DNA of 64,000 bases from Flavobacterium aquidurense (GTDB taxonomy: Bacteria; Bacteroidota; Bacteroidia; Flavobacteriales; Flavobacteriaceae). Below, one piece after another: positions 46,942 to 56,247 of the stretch (within the stretch, counting starts at the first letter, position 1; each line of letters starts with the position of its first letter). The position numbers were made by a program, and so were the translations under genes. Where the stretch lies: NCBI RefSeq assembly GCF_001404985.1, contig NZ_JRLF01000012.1, forward strand, positions 620,001 through 684,000, written 5' to 3'. The notes beneath the pieces were generated by a model. The model did no database searches. It worked only from the letters and a program-made list of their open reading frames with translations, and was not told the DNA's origin.

Positions 46942-49900
46942 TTGTTGGCACTCGCTATAACCTTGTCTTTGCCCTTTGTTCAGACAAAAATTGCACACTA
47001 CGTAACAGAATCTCTCAGAACGGATTTTAAAGCTGATATTAAAGTTGATAAAGTAGCATTAAATATTTTTGGAGGTGTTAAACTAAAAAATGTAGTAATT
47101 CTCGACCATCACAAAAAAACTTTAATCTATTCTGATATTATTACAACAGATATTTTGAGCTTTAAGAGGTTAATAGATGGGGATTTGATTTTTGGAGATC
47201 TTCGTCTAACAGGTTTGATTTTTAACCTGAAAACCTATAAAAACGAGAACGAAAATAATATCAATAAGTTTATTAAATTATTTGAGACCGGTAAAAAATC
47301 CCAATCAAAAGGACATTTTTTGCTTACAGCCAGAAATGCTTACATATCAAATGGGAATTTTTCTGTTGTAGATGAAAATAAAACAACACCGGTATTCCTG
47401 GATTTTAAAAAATTAAATGCCTATATCAGTGATTTTAAATTGTACGGGCCAGATGTAAATACAAACATTCACAGGTTTTCTTTTTTAGATCACCGCGGTT
47501 TGTATGTTTCCAATTTTGCCGGTAAATTAACATATACTAAAAAACAGATTAAAGTTGAAAATCTGGCAATAAAAACGAAGAGATCCTGGATTTACGGTAA
47601 AGCGGTTTTAAATTATAAAGTAGAGGATTTTTTGCATTTTACTGATAAAGTAAAATTTGATGTTGCACTTGATTCTGCGTCTATTGCCTCAAATGATATT
47701 CGTTATTTTTATGACGGATTGGGTAAAAACCAGCATTTTAAAATCAAAACCAAGATAAAAGGAACTTTAAACAATCTTAATTTAAGACATCTTAAATTAA
47801 GTGATACAAATGGTTCTAAGATTAACGGAACCATTAATTTTAAAAATCTGTTAGGAAGCAAAACCCAAAAGTTTGCTATGGATGGAAAGTTTGATAAACT
47901 GATATCCAGTTATGATAATTTAGTGGTGATATTACCCGGGATCTTAGGAAAAAAACTTCCAAAGGAACTTAAGAGAATTGGTAAATTTAATATTGTTGGT
48001 AAGGCTAAAGTTTCGACAATAGCTTTAGAAACTAATTTTAAAATGATTACTGATCTAGGAAACGGGCAAGCCGATCTGCATATGAATAATATGGATTTTA
48101 TCGATAAAGCATCCTATTCTGGAAATATTATTTTAGACAATTTTAATGTTGGTGCTTTGCTGAATCGAAAAGATATTGGCAGGACAACCCTGAATTTAGA
48201 TGTTGACGGTGTTGGATTTACTGAAAAATATCTGAACACCATTATAAAAGGAGATATTTCAAAATTAGATTACAATAAATATACCTACAATAATATTGTG
48301 GTGAATGGTAATTTTAAATTGCCGTATTATAAAGGGCAGCTTTCTGTAAATGATCCCAATTTAAGCCTGACTTTTGATGGTTTGGTCGATTTGAGTAAAC
48401 GCGAAAGTAAATATGATTTTCATATTAATGTAGAAAATGCGGATTTAAGAAAACTGAGATTCATAAACGATTCTGTTTCCAGTTTTAGAGGAGATGCAGT
48501 TGTCGAAGTTACCGGAAACTCGATCGAGAACCTGCAAGGTACCGTTTCGATCAAAGATGCTGTATATCAAAATCCAAAGGCAACCTATGCTTTTGATGAA
48601 ATAACAGTTAATTCTAATTTTGATGCCGATAAACTACGTACGATTACCATTAATTCTAAAGATGTTGTAAATGGTCAGATAGTTGGTAAATTTCAGTTTG
48701 CACAATTAGAAAAGCTTGTAATGAATTCCGTTGGAAGCCTTTACACCAATTATAAACCTTATAAAGTTAAAAAAGGGCAGTTTCTGCGTTTTAATTTTCA
48801 TGTTTACGACAAAGTAGTCGAAATGCTTTATCCGGAAATTAATATTGATTCAAGTACGGTAATGCGCGGAAAAATTGATTCTGATTTGCAGGAATTTAAA
48901 TTCAGGTTTAAATCACAGAAAATTACGGCTGCAAAAAACACTTTCGATAATATCCGAATCAGTATCGATAATAAAAACCCACTTTATAATGCGTATGTCG
49001 AATTAGACAGTATTAAAACACCTTATTATAAGGTACGTGATTTTAATTTGATCAATGTAACATCAAAAGATACTTTGTTTGTTCGATCTGAGTTTAAAGG
49101 TGGAGAAAAAGGGGAGGATTATTTTAATCTGGATTTGTATCATACCATTGATAAAAACAAAAATAATATTGTTGGAATCAAGAAATCGGAAATGAAATTT
49201 AAAGACTATTTATGGTATTTAAATGAAAATTCTGAACAAGATAATCAGATTGTTTTTGATCAGTATTTTAAAAACTTTACAATTGATAATATTATTTTAT
49301 CACACGAAAATCAGAAAATTGATTTAAACGGAGTGATAAAAGGAAATGATTATAAAGATATCGTACTGAATTTTGAGGATGTTGATATCAATAAAATTAC
49401 CCCGCTAAATTCTAAATTTGTTTTTAATGGTAATTTAAACGGAAACATAAATTATAAACAGAATAAGAATGTTTATCAGCCAACAGCGGCTATTACCATC
49501 GATCATCTTAATTTGAATAAAATAGATCTGGGGACTTTGAACTTTGATATTTCAGGAGATGAAAGTTTTAAAAAGTTCACGATAAATTCCTCTATTCAAA
49601 ATGGTTTTACAGAATCATTTAGGGCAAACGGAACTTTTGCAATCGAAAATAAGGAGACTTTTCTGGATTTAAATCTAAAACTCGAAGGATTTAATCTTGC
49701 CACTTTAGGAACGGTTGGCGGTGATGTGCTGTCGAATGTGAGAGGATCTGTTTCCGGAAATGCCGCGGTTATAGGAAATCTTAAAAAACCGGAAATAAAC
49801 GGCCGATTGTATGTAGAAAAAGCCGGAATGACAGTTCCATACCTTAATACGGATTATGAACTCAGTGACCGAACTGTTATTGATTTAACCGATGAAAAGT

Positions 49901-51441
49901 TTTTATTTAGAAACAATCAGCTTACTGATACAAAATACCAAACAAAAGGATTGCTAAATGGTAGTATTGAACATCATAATTTTTCAGACTGGAAGTTAGA
50001 TCTTACTATAACATCTAAACGATTGTTGGCATTGGATACGAAAGATAGTGAAGATGCCGCCTATTTTGGTACCGCATTTATTAATGGGACAGCAAGTATA
50101 AAAGGTCCAACAGAAAACTTATTTATAAAGGTAGATGCTAAATCTGAGAAAGGAACTGAAGTTAAGATTCCGATCAATAATGCGCAAAGCGTAGGAGAGA
50201 GCAGCTGGATTCATTTTGTTACACCAAAAGAAAAATACAATCTGGCGAATGGTATCGTCGAGAAAACAAGAAATTATAATGGTCTTGAGCTGGAATTTGA
50301 TTTTGATATTACCCCGGATGCCGAGGTCGAAGTTATTTTGGACAGAAATTCAGGACACGGAATGAAAGGAAAAGGATACGGATCATTATTATTTAAGATA
50401 AATACACTGGGTAAATTTAATATGTGGGGAGATTTCCAGGCATATGAAGGAACTTATAATTTTAAATACGGTGGATTAATCGATAAAAAATTCTCAGTCA
50501 AAAAAGGAGGATCTATTATTTGGGAAGGAAACCCTATGAAAGCTCAGTTGAATCTTGAGGCAGTATATAAAACCTCTGCAAATCCTGCTGTACTTTTAGA
50601 TAATACTTCGTCATTTAATAAAAAAGTACCGGTAGAAGTTGTCATTGGATTGAGAGGAGATTTAACGAGCCCGGAGCCTAATTTTGATATTCAGTTTCCA
50701 TCTGTGAGCAATGTTCTTAAGTCAGAGATACAATATAAGCTGGATGATAAAGATATTCGTCAGACTCAGGCGCTGTATTTACTGTCGACAGGTTCGTTTA
50801 TGAGTACAGATGGATTTAGTCAGGGCGATTTGTCCGGAACATTATCAGAAACCGCTTCCAGTTTATTGGGTGGAATTATAAAATCTGATAATGATAAAGT
50901 CAATATTGATTTAAATTATATTTCTGCTGATAAAAGATTAGGTCAGGAAGCTGATGGACAGTTTGTGGCAAATATAACCTCTCAGGTAAATGAAAGAATC
51001 ACGATCAACGGAAAATTAGGAGTTCCGGTTGGAGGTGTAAATGAGTCAGCTATCGTGGGAGATATCGAAATATTATACAGGGTAAATGAAGATGGATCTA
51101 TGAACCTGCGTTTGTTTAATAAAGAAAATGATATCAATTATATTGGGCAAGGAATTGGATATACGCAAGGAGTTGGTATCTCGTATGAGGTAGATTTTGA
51201 TACTTTTAGCGAATTGGTAAATAAGCTCTTTAAAAACCATAAATTAGAAAAAGCCATAAAAAGCTCTTCAGATGATTTACAGGATTCTTATCTAAATCCT
51301 GACTTTGTTAATTTCACTAATAAAAAAGATGCTGAAAAGAACAAAAAGAAAACAGATAAAAAAACAGATAAGAAAGAAGAAGAGAAAAAACCACCGCCTC
51401 AAAATAATAATGAAGGATTAATTCCTGACAATGATTTCTAA
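46942..51441 (+). CDS. tamB: TamB-like translocation/assembly module protein (DUF490)
   Basis: Large envelope protein of 1499 residues from this start, with an N-terminal anchor and a long beta-helical (AsmA/TamB repeat) body across the periplasm. The conserved DUF490/TamB domain fills about 1000-1440 (GKFNMWGDFQAYEGTYNFKY, VVIGLRGDLTSPEP). A Lys/Glu-rich tail ends PPPQNNNEGLIPDNDF. It acts in outer-membrane protein assembly or phospholipid transport. The TTG at 46942 is the first usable start codon, but it cuts into the membrane anchor. The frame stays open upstream to 46858 and encodes the missing basic and hydrophobic residues (ISRTLIGLILLLLALAIT) without any ATG, GTG or TTG. The true start may be non-standard (ATT at 46858 lies just inside the frame). 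Confidence 0.88.
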   Translation: MLALAITLSLPFVQTKIAHYVTESLRTDFKADIKVDKVALNIFGGVKLKNVVILDHHKKTLIYSDIITTDILSFKRLIDGDLIFGDLRLTGLIFNLKTYKNENENNINKFIKLFETGKKSQSKGHFLLTARNAYISNGNFSVVDENKTTPVFLDFKKLNAYISDFKLYGPDVNTNIHRFSFLDHRGLYVSNFAGKLTYTKKQIKVENLAIKTKRSWIYGKAVLNYKVEDFLHFTDKVKFDVALDSASIASNDIRYFYDGLGKNQHFKIKTKIKGTLNNLNLRHLKLSDTNGSKINGTINFKNLLGSKTQKFAMDGKFDKLISSYDNLVVILPGILGKKLPKELKRIGKFNIVGKAKVSTIALETNFKMITDLGNGQADLHMNNMDFIDKASYSGNIILDNFNVGALLNRKDIGRTTLNLDVDGVGFTEKYLNTIIKGDISKLDYNKYTYNNIVVNGNFKLPYYKGQLSVNDPNLSLTFDGLVDLSKRESKYDFHINVENADLRKLRFINDSVSSFRGDAVVEVTGNSIENLQGTVSIKDAVYQNPKATYAFDEITVNSNFDADKLRTITINSKDVVNGQIVGKFQFAQLEKLVMNSVGSLYTNYKPYKVKKGQFLRFNFHVYDKVVEMLYPEINIDSSTVMRGKIDSDLQEFKFRFKSQKITAAKNTFDNIRISIDNKNPLYNAYVELDSIKTPYYKVRDFNLINVTSKDTLFVRSEFKGGEKGEDYFNLDLYHTIDKNKNNIVGIKKSEMKFKDYLWYLNENSEQDNQIVFDQYFKNFTIDNIILSHENQKIDLNGVIKGNDYKDIVLNFEDVDINKITPLNSKFVFNGNLNGNINYKQNKNVYQPTAAITIDHLNLNKIDLGTLNFDISGDESFKKFTINSSIQNGFTESFRANGTFAIENKETFLDLNLKLEGFNLATLGTVGGDVLSNVRGSVSGNAAVIGNLKKPEINGRLYVEKAGMTVPYLNTDYELSDRTVIDLTDEKFLFRNNQLTDTKYQTKGLLNGSIEHHNFSDWKLDLTITSKRLLALDTKDSEDAAYFGTAFINGTASIKGPTENLFIKVDAKSEKGTEVKIPINNAQSVGESSWIHFVTPKEKYNLANGIVEKTRNYNGLELEFDFDITPDAEVEVILDRNSGHGMKGKGYGSLLFKINTLGKFNMWGDFQAYEGTYNFKYGGLIDKKFSVKKGGSIIWEGNPMKAQLNLEAVYKTSANPAVLLDNTSSFNKKVPVEVVIGLRGDLTSPEPNFDIQFPSVSNVLKSEIQYKLDDKDIRQTQALYLLSTGSFMSTDGFSQGDLSGTLSETASSLLGGIIKSDNDKVNIDLNYISADKRLGQEADGQFVANITSQVNERITINGKLGVPVGGVNESAIVGDIEILYRVNEDGSMNLRLFNKENDINYIGQGIGYTQGVGISYEVDFDTFSELVNKLFKNHKLEKAIKSSSDDLQDSYLNPDFVNFTNKKDAEKNKKKTDKKTDKKEEEKKPPPQNNNEGLIPDNDF

Positions 51442-51743
51442 AAGATTGTTAAAATAACCATATATAAAACCATTCGTTACCGCGAATGGTTTTTTTATGC
51501 TAAATTTAGCGGCACATAAATTTTACGATACTTAGTTATAGATTTTTATAACACTTCATTTATGTATTGTTAATTTTAAAGATTTAATTAAAATAAGTGG
51601 CTTTTATTATTTTAAATGAATTTTTTACTATCGAAAAACTTATTAACGAAAACGTTTGAATTTAACATATTTTATTAATTTATTATAAACATAACCCAGA
51701 AAGTGGTGAATGTTTGCTAATTTTACACTTTAATACTTAAATA
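51442..51743. other. Intergenic region of 302 bp before pfkA
   Basis: Holds the tamB terminator and then about 245 bp of A/T-rich leader of pfkA. TAATTTTA at about 51719-51726 resembles the Bacteroidota -7 box (TAnnTTTG) but has no convincing -33 partner. No gene or RNA is recognised. Confidence 0.6.
51467..51497 (+). terminator. Terminator after tamB
   Basis: AACCATTCG pairs with CGAATGGTT around TTACCG, followed by seven T. Confidence 0.9.
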
Positions 51744-52730
51744 ATGCCAAAAACAATAAAAAAAGTTGGTGTTCTAACATCGGGAGGAGACTCACCAGGA
51801 ATGAATGCCGCGATACGATCAGTTGTTCGAACATGTGCTTATCATAATATAGAATGCATAGGAATTTATAGAGGGTATCAGGGAATGATCGAAGGAGACT
51901 TCAAAGAAATGGGACCCCGAAGCGTAAATAATATTGTAAACAAAGGCGGAACGATCTTAAAATCTGCTCGTTCAGTTGAGTTTAGAACACCGGAAGGTAG
52001 AAAAAAAGCCCACGAAAATCTATTAAAAGCAGGCGTTGATGCTCTGGTTGTAATAGGTGGTGACGGAAGTTTTACCGGAGGATTGATTTTCAATTCAGAA
52101 TACGGTTTTCCTGTAATGGGAATTCCGGGTACAATCGATAACGATATTTTTGGAACCAGCCATACTTTAGGGTATGACACTGCCTTGAATACAGTAGTAG
52201 ATTGTATTGATAAAATTAGAGATACTGCAAGTTCACATAATCGTCTGTTTTTTGTAGAGGTTATGGGTAGAGATGCCGGACATATTGCTCTTAATGCCGG
52301 AATTGGTGCAGGTGCAGAAGAAATTCTTATTCCTGAAGAAGATTTAGGTCTGGACAGATTACTGGACTCTCTTCAAAAAAGTAAAGCTTCAGGAAAATCA
52401 TCCAGTATAGTTGTTATTGCCGAAGGGGATAAAATTGGTAAAAACGTATTCGAATTAAAAGATTACGTTGAAGCTAATTTACCTGAATATGATGTAAGGG
52501 TTTCTGTATTAGGACACATGCAGCGTGGTGGTTCACCATCTTGTTTTGATCGTGTTTTAGCAAGCCGTTTAGGTGTAAAAGCAGTAGAATCACTGATCGA
52601 AGGTAAATCAAATTACATGGTAGGTCTGCAAGCAGATAAAGTTGCTTTAACGCCTCTTGAACAGGCAATTAAAGGTAAATCTGAAATTGATAGAGAGCTG
52701 TTGAGAGTATCTGATATCATGTCAACATAA
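51744..52730 (+). CDS. pfkA: ATP-dependent 6-phosphofructokinase
   Basis: Phosphorylates fructose-6-phosphate in glycolysis; 328 residues (E. coli PfkA 320). Motifs: GVLTSGGDSPGMNAAIR (nucleotide site), VVIGGDGSFTGG with Gly after GGD, as in ATP-using rather than PPi-using enzymes, PGTIDNDIFG with the catalytic Asp, VMGRDAGHIA and LGHMQRGGSP. The protein is cytoplasmic. gapA follows after 88 bp, so the two glycolysis genes may be cotranscribed or independently driven. The NagB product, fructose-6-phosphate, would feed this step. Confidence 0.96.
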   Translation: MPKTIKKVGVLTSGGDSPGMNAAIRSVVRTCAYHNIECIGIYRGYQGMIEGDFKEMGPRSVNNIVNKGGTILKSARSVEFRTPEGRKKAHENLLKAGVDALVVIGGDGSFTGGLIFNSEYGFPVMGIPGTIDNDIFGTSHTLGYDTALNTVVDCIDKIRDTASSHNRLFFVEVMGRDAGHIALNAGIGAGAEEILIPEEDLGLDRLLDSLQKSKASGKSSSIVVIAEGDKIGKNVFELKDYVEANLPEYDVRVSVLGHMQRGGSPSCFDRVLASRLGVKAVESLIEGKSNYMVGLQADKVALTPLEQAIKGKSEIDRELLRVSDIMST

Positions 52731-52794
52731 ATAAAAGTTTAAAATAGGAAAGAAGTTTATTGTGAGGAAATTAGACTTTAAATTAGTGTAATAA

Positions 52795-53823
<1,029 letters not shown>

Positions 53824-53840
53824 TATTATATATTTTTGCA

Positions 53841-53875
53841 AAATCCCGTTATTTCAAAGTAACGGGATTTTCTTA
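53841..53875 (+). terminator. Terminator after gapA
   Basis: Perfect 11 bp stem AAATCCCGTTA / TAACGGGATTT with loop TTTCAAAG, then a T-rich run. Confidence 0.93.
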
Positions 53876-53952
53876 TTTTGTTATGCCTTTAATTAATGTA
53901 AAAAACACACTTTTTATTTAGTTAAAGTAAACTAATCCAAAAACTAAATAAA

Positions 53953-54804
53953 ATGAAATTAATAGTTGATAGTGGATCTACTAAAGCCGATTGGATTGCA
54001 ATTGATGATAATGGAAAAGTATTATTCACCACACAAACTTTAGGATTAAATCCTGAAATTCTTGACGGTCCTGAAATTATTTCAAGATTAAATGACCGTT
54101 TTGATATTCTTCAAAATAAAAAAAATGCCACTCATTTGTTCTTTTACGGAGCAGGTTGTGGTACAGAGAGAATGCAAACATCCCTTTCTCAAATATTTCA
54201 GGAATATTTTAGCAACGCTATAGTAGAAGTTCATGAAGATACCTATGCAGCGGTTTATGCAACAACTCCAAAAGGAGAAGAAGCAATCGTAAGTATTTTA
54301 GGAACAGGTTCTAACTGTAGTTATTTTGATGGAAAATTATTGCATCAAAAAGTTCAGTCATTAGGCTATATTGCAATGGATGATTGTAGCGGAAATGTTT
54401 TTGGAAAAGAGTTGATCAGAAAATATTATTTCAATAAAATGCCAAAAGAACTGGCGGTAGAATTTGAAAAAGAATATGATTTAGATCCTGATTTTATCAA
54501 AAATAAATTATACAAAGAGCCAAATCCAAATGCTTATTTAGCAACTTTTGCAAAGTTTTTAATCAAACATAAGGATACTGAGTTTTGCAGAAAAATCATT
54601 TTTAAAGGAATGAAATCTTTTGTAAAAAACTACATCAAACAGTATGATAACTGTAAAGAAATTCCAGTTCATTTTGTAGGTTCAATCGCTTTTTACCTGA
54701 AAGACGAATTACAAGAAACATTTGATAAGTATGAACTTCAATTGGGGAATGTTTTAAGAAGACCTATTGATGGATTGATAGCTTATCACGTTGCTAATCA
54801 ATAA
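53953..54804 (+). CDS. BadF/BadG-type kinase, N-acetylglucosamine kinase-like
   Basis: Cytoplasmic sugar kinase of the ASKHA superfamily, 283 residues. The phosphate-1 loop is VDSGSTKADWIAID, phosphate-2 is VSILGTGSNCSYF, and LGYIAMDDCSGNVFGKEL follows; PVHFVGSIAFY lies near the adenosine loop. Members are annotated as N-acetylglucosamine kinase. GlcNAc from the GH20 and glycosylasparaginase steps is a natural substrate, though the gene is about 17 kb from that locus. It is 11 bp upstream of mgsA and probably cotranscribed with it. Substrate not proven. Confidence 0.88.
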   Translation: MKLIVDSGSTKADWIAIDDNGKVLFTTQTLGLNPEILDGPEIISRLNDRFDILQNKKNATHLFFYGAGCGTERMQTSLSQIFQEYFSNAIVEVHEDTYAAVYATTPKGEEAIVSILGTGSNCSYFDGKLLHQKVQSLGYIAMDDCSGNVFGKELIRKYYFNKMPKELAVEFEKEYDLDPDFIKNKLYKEPNPNAYLATFAKFLIKHKDTEFCRKIIFKGMKSFVKNYIKQYDNCKEIPVHFVGSIAFYLKDELQETFDKYELQLGNVLRRPIDGLIAYHVANQ

Positions 54805-54815
54805 TAAAGTAACAT

Positions 54816-55190
54816 ATGGAAATTGCTATTATAGCTCACGATGGAAAGAAAGCAGATATGGTTCAGTTTTTAAATAAAAACAAAACCCTTCTTCTTCAGG
54901 AAAACATTAAATTAATTGCAACAGGAACTACCGGAAGTAAAGCTATAAACGCAGGATTTAAGGTAAAAAGAAAGCTTTCAGGACCAATGGGAGGTGATGC
55001 ACAAATTGCTGCCCGGGTAGCTGAAGGTAAAACACAAATGGTTTTCTTTTTTAAAGATCCGCTTGCAAGTCATGCTCATGAAGTCGATATTAACATGCTT
55101 ATTCGTGTTTGTGATGTACATAATGTGCCCCTGGCGACAAACGAAGCTTCTGCTCAGTTATTACTTAATGCCATTGCGCTGCAATTATAG
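54816..55190 (+). CDS. mgsA: Methylglyoxal synthase
   Basis: Converts dihydroxyacetone phosphate to methylglyoxal and phosphate, a bypass used when sugar phosphates build up. 124 residues (E. coli 152, which has an N- and C-terminal extension). All key residues are kept: His8-Asp9 (IIAHD), the phosphate loop ATGTTG (Thr36, Thr38, Thr39; E. coli 45, 47, 48), SGPMGGD with Ser55, Gly56 and catalytic Asp61 (E. coli Asp71), FFKDPL and the HAHEVD His/Asp pair. The kinase gene lies 11 bp upstream and a strong terminator follows. A second, altered paralogue is at 55378. Confidence 0.94.
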   Translation: MEIAIIAHDGKKADMVQFLNKNKTLLLQENIKLIATGTTGSKAINAGFKVKRKLSGPMGGDAQIAARVAEGKTQMVFFFKDPLASHAHEVDINMLIRVCDVHNVPLATNEASAQLLLNAIALQL

Positions 55191-55216
55191 AAAATTTACC
55201 TATATACCTAATATTC

Positions 55217-55250
55217 AAAAACCGTTTCAGTAAATGAAACGGTTTTTTTT
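55217..55250 (+). terminator. Terminator after mgsA
   Basis: Perfect stem AAAACCGTTTCA / TGAAACGGTTTT with loop GTAAA, followed by a T-run. It separates mgsA from its paralogue. Confidence 0.93.
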
Positions 55251-55302
55251 GTCTTCTGAAATGTTATAATTTTGTGTATTTGACTTGTGTTTTAGTTAAA
55301 TA

Positions 55303-55336
55303 TTTGACAATCATTATTTTAATAAAGATATGTTTC
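55303..55336 (+). promoter_or_regulatory. Possible Bacteroidota promoter of the mgsA paralogue
   Basis: TTTG at 55303 and TATGTTTC at 55329 (consensus TAnnTTTG, last base different) are 22 bp apart. The ATG at 55378 is about 40 bp downstream. Confidence 0.35.
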
Positions 55337-55377
55337 TTTTTTTAACGTAAGTTTGATAATAAATTTATTGTTAAATC

Positions 55378-55761
55378 ATGAAAAAACATGTAATCGCAAT
55401 TATTGCGCACGATAATAAGAAAGCAGATATGATTCAGTTTTTAATAAAAAATGGAATTACGCTGCAACATGAAAAAGTAAAACTAATTGCGACAGGATTA
55501 TTAGGCAGAAACGCAGAAAAATCAGGATTTAAAGTAAAAAAAATGCTGCCTTGCAGTATGGGCGGCGATGCACAGATTGCCTCAAAAGTGGCGGAGGGCA
55601 GTATTAATGTTGTGTTTTTCTTTAAAGATCCTTTGGCAAGTCACGCTCATGAAGTAGATGTTAATATGCTGCTCAGGATTTGTGATGTTCATAATGTGCC
55701 GTTGGCTACTAATGAAGCAACGGCACAATTATTATTAAATGCTATTGTACAGCGATTATAG
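55378..55761 (+). CDS. Methylglyoxal synthase paralogue with altered phosphate-binding loop
   Basis: MgsA-fold protein of 127 residues, closely similar to the mgsA product encoded just upstream, so probably a tandem duplicate. The His/Asp near the start (IIAHD), catalytic Asp64 (MGGDAQIA), FFKDPL and HAHEVD are kept. The DHAP phosphate-binding residues are not: ATGTTG has become ATGLLG (Leu41, Leu42 for two Thr), and LSGPMGG has become LPCSMGG (Pro58-Cys59 for Ser-Gly). E. coli residues Thr47, Thr48, Ser65 and Gly66 contact phosphate, so DHAP binding is probably lost or changed. It may bind another ligand or act in regulation. Its last 20 bases overlap the end of ridA on the other strand. Confidence 0.88.
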   Translation: MKKHVIAIIAHDNKKADMIQFLIKNGITLQHEKVKLIATGLLGRNAEKSGFKVKKMLPCSMGGDAQIASKVAEGSINVVFFFKDPLASHAHEVDVNMLLRICDVHNVPLATNEATAQLLLNAIVQRL

Positions 55762-56122
55762 AAATCTCTACATTTACATTTTTGGGTAAACATGCTACTT
55801 GTACCGTTTCGCGTGCCGGAGCCGTTTTTTCATCAAAATAAGAACCGTAGATAGTATTTATCGCGGCAAAATTATTCATATCCATAATAAAGATAGTAGC
55901 TTTAACTACGTTTTCGAAAGTCATATCTGCAGCCTCTAATATTGCAGCAATATTTTTCATCACCTGAGTTGTCTCATCATTGATGTTTTCTGTGATAAGT
56001 TCTCCTGAAGCCGGGTTTATTGCAATCTGACCAGAAGCATAAAGTGTATTTCCTGATAATACAGCCTGATTATAAGGTCCGATTGGAGCTGGTGCTTTCT
56101 CTGTAAAAATGATCTTTTTCAT
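55742..56122 (-). CDS. ridA: RidA-family enamine/imine deaminase
   Basis: Hydrolyses reactive enamine/imine intermediates from amino-acid dehydratases; 126 residues, the family length. Motifs: GPYNQAVLSGNTLYASGQIAI, the catalytic Arg in TAPARETVQVACLP, and VNVEISIIAV at the end. The protein forms a trimer with active sites between subunits. Its last 20 bases overlap the convergent mgsA paralogue. It lies 125 bp downstream of lptD with a long hairpin between them. Confidence 0.94.
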   Translation of the reverse strand: MKKIIFTEKAPAPIGPYNQAVLSGNTLYASGQIAINPASGELITENINDETTQVMKNIAAILEAADMTFENVVKATIFIMDMNNFAAINTIYGSYFDEKTAPARETVQVACLPKNVNVEISIIAVQ

Positions 56123-56172
56123 AGTAATAGTTATTTAAGAATACTAAATTGAAGAATTATAATTTTATTAAA

Positions 56173-56215
56173 TATTATGAAATTAAGATTAAACGTTTAA
56201 ATCTAATTTCATAAT
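56173..56215. other. Long A/T-rich hairpin between lptD and ridA
   Basis: TATTATGAAATTAAGATT pairs with AATCTAATTTCATAATA (one bulge) around AAACGTTT. No poly-T tract follows on the lptD strand, so it is a weak terminator or an RNA-stability structure. Confidence 0.5.
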
Positions 56216-56247
56216 ACTTAAAATAATATGTTTAATTGATAATTGTA

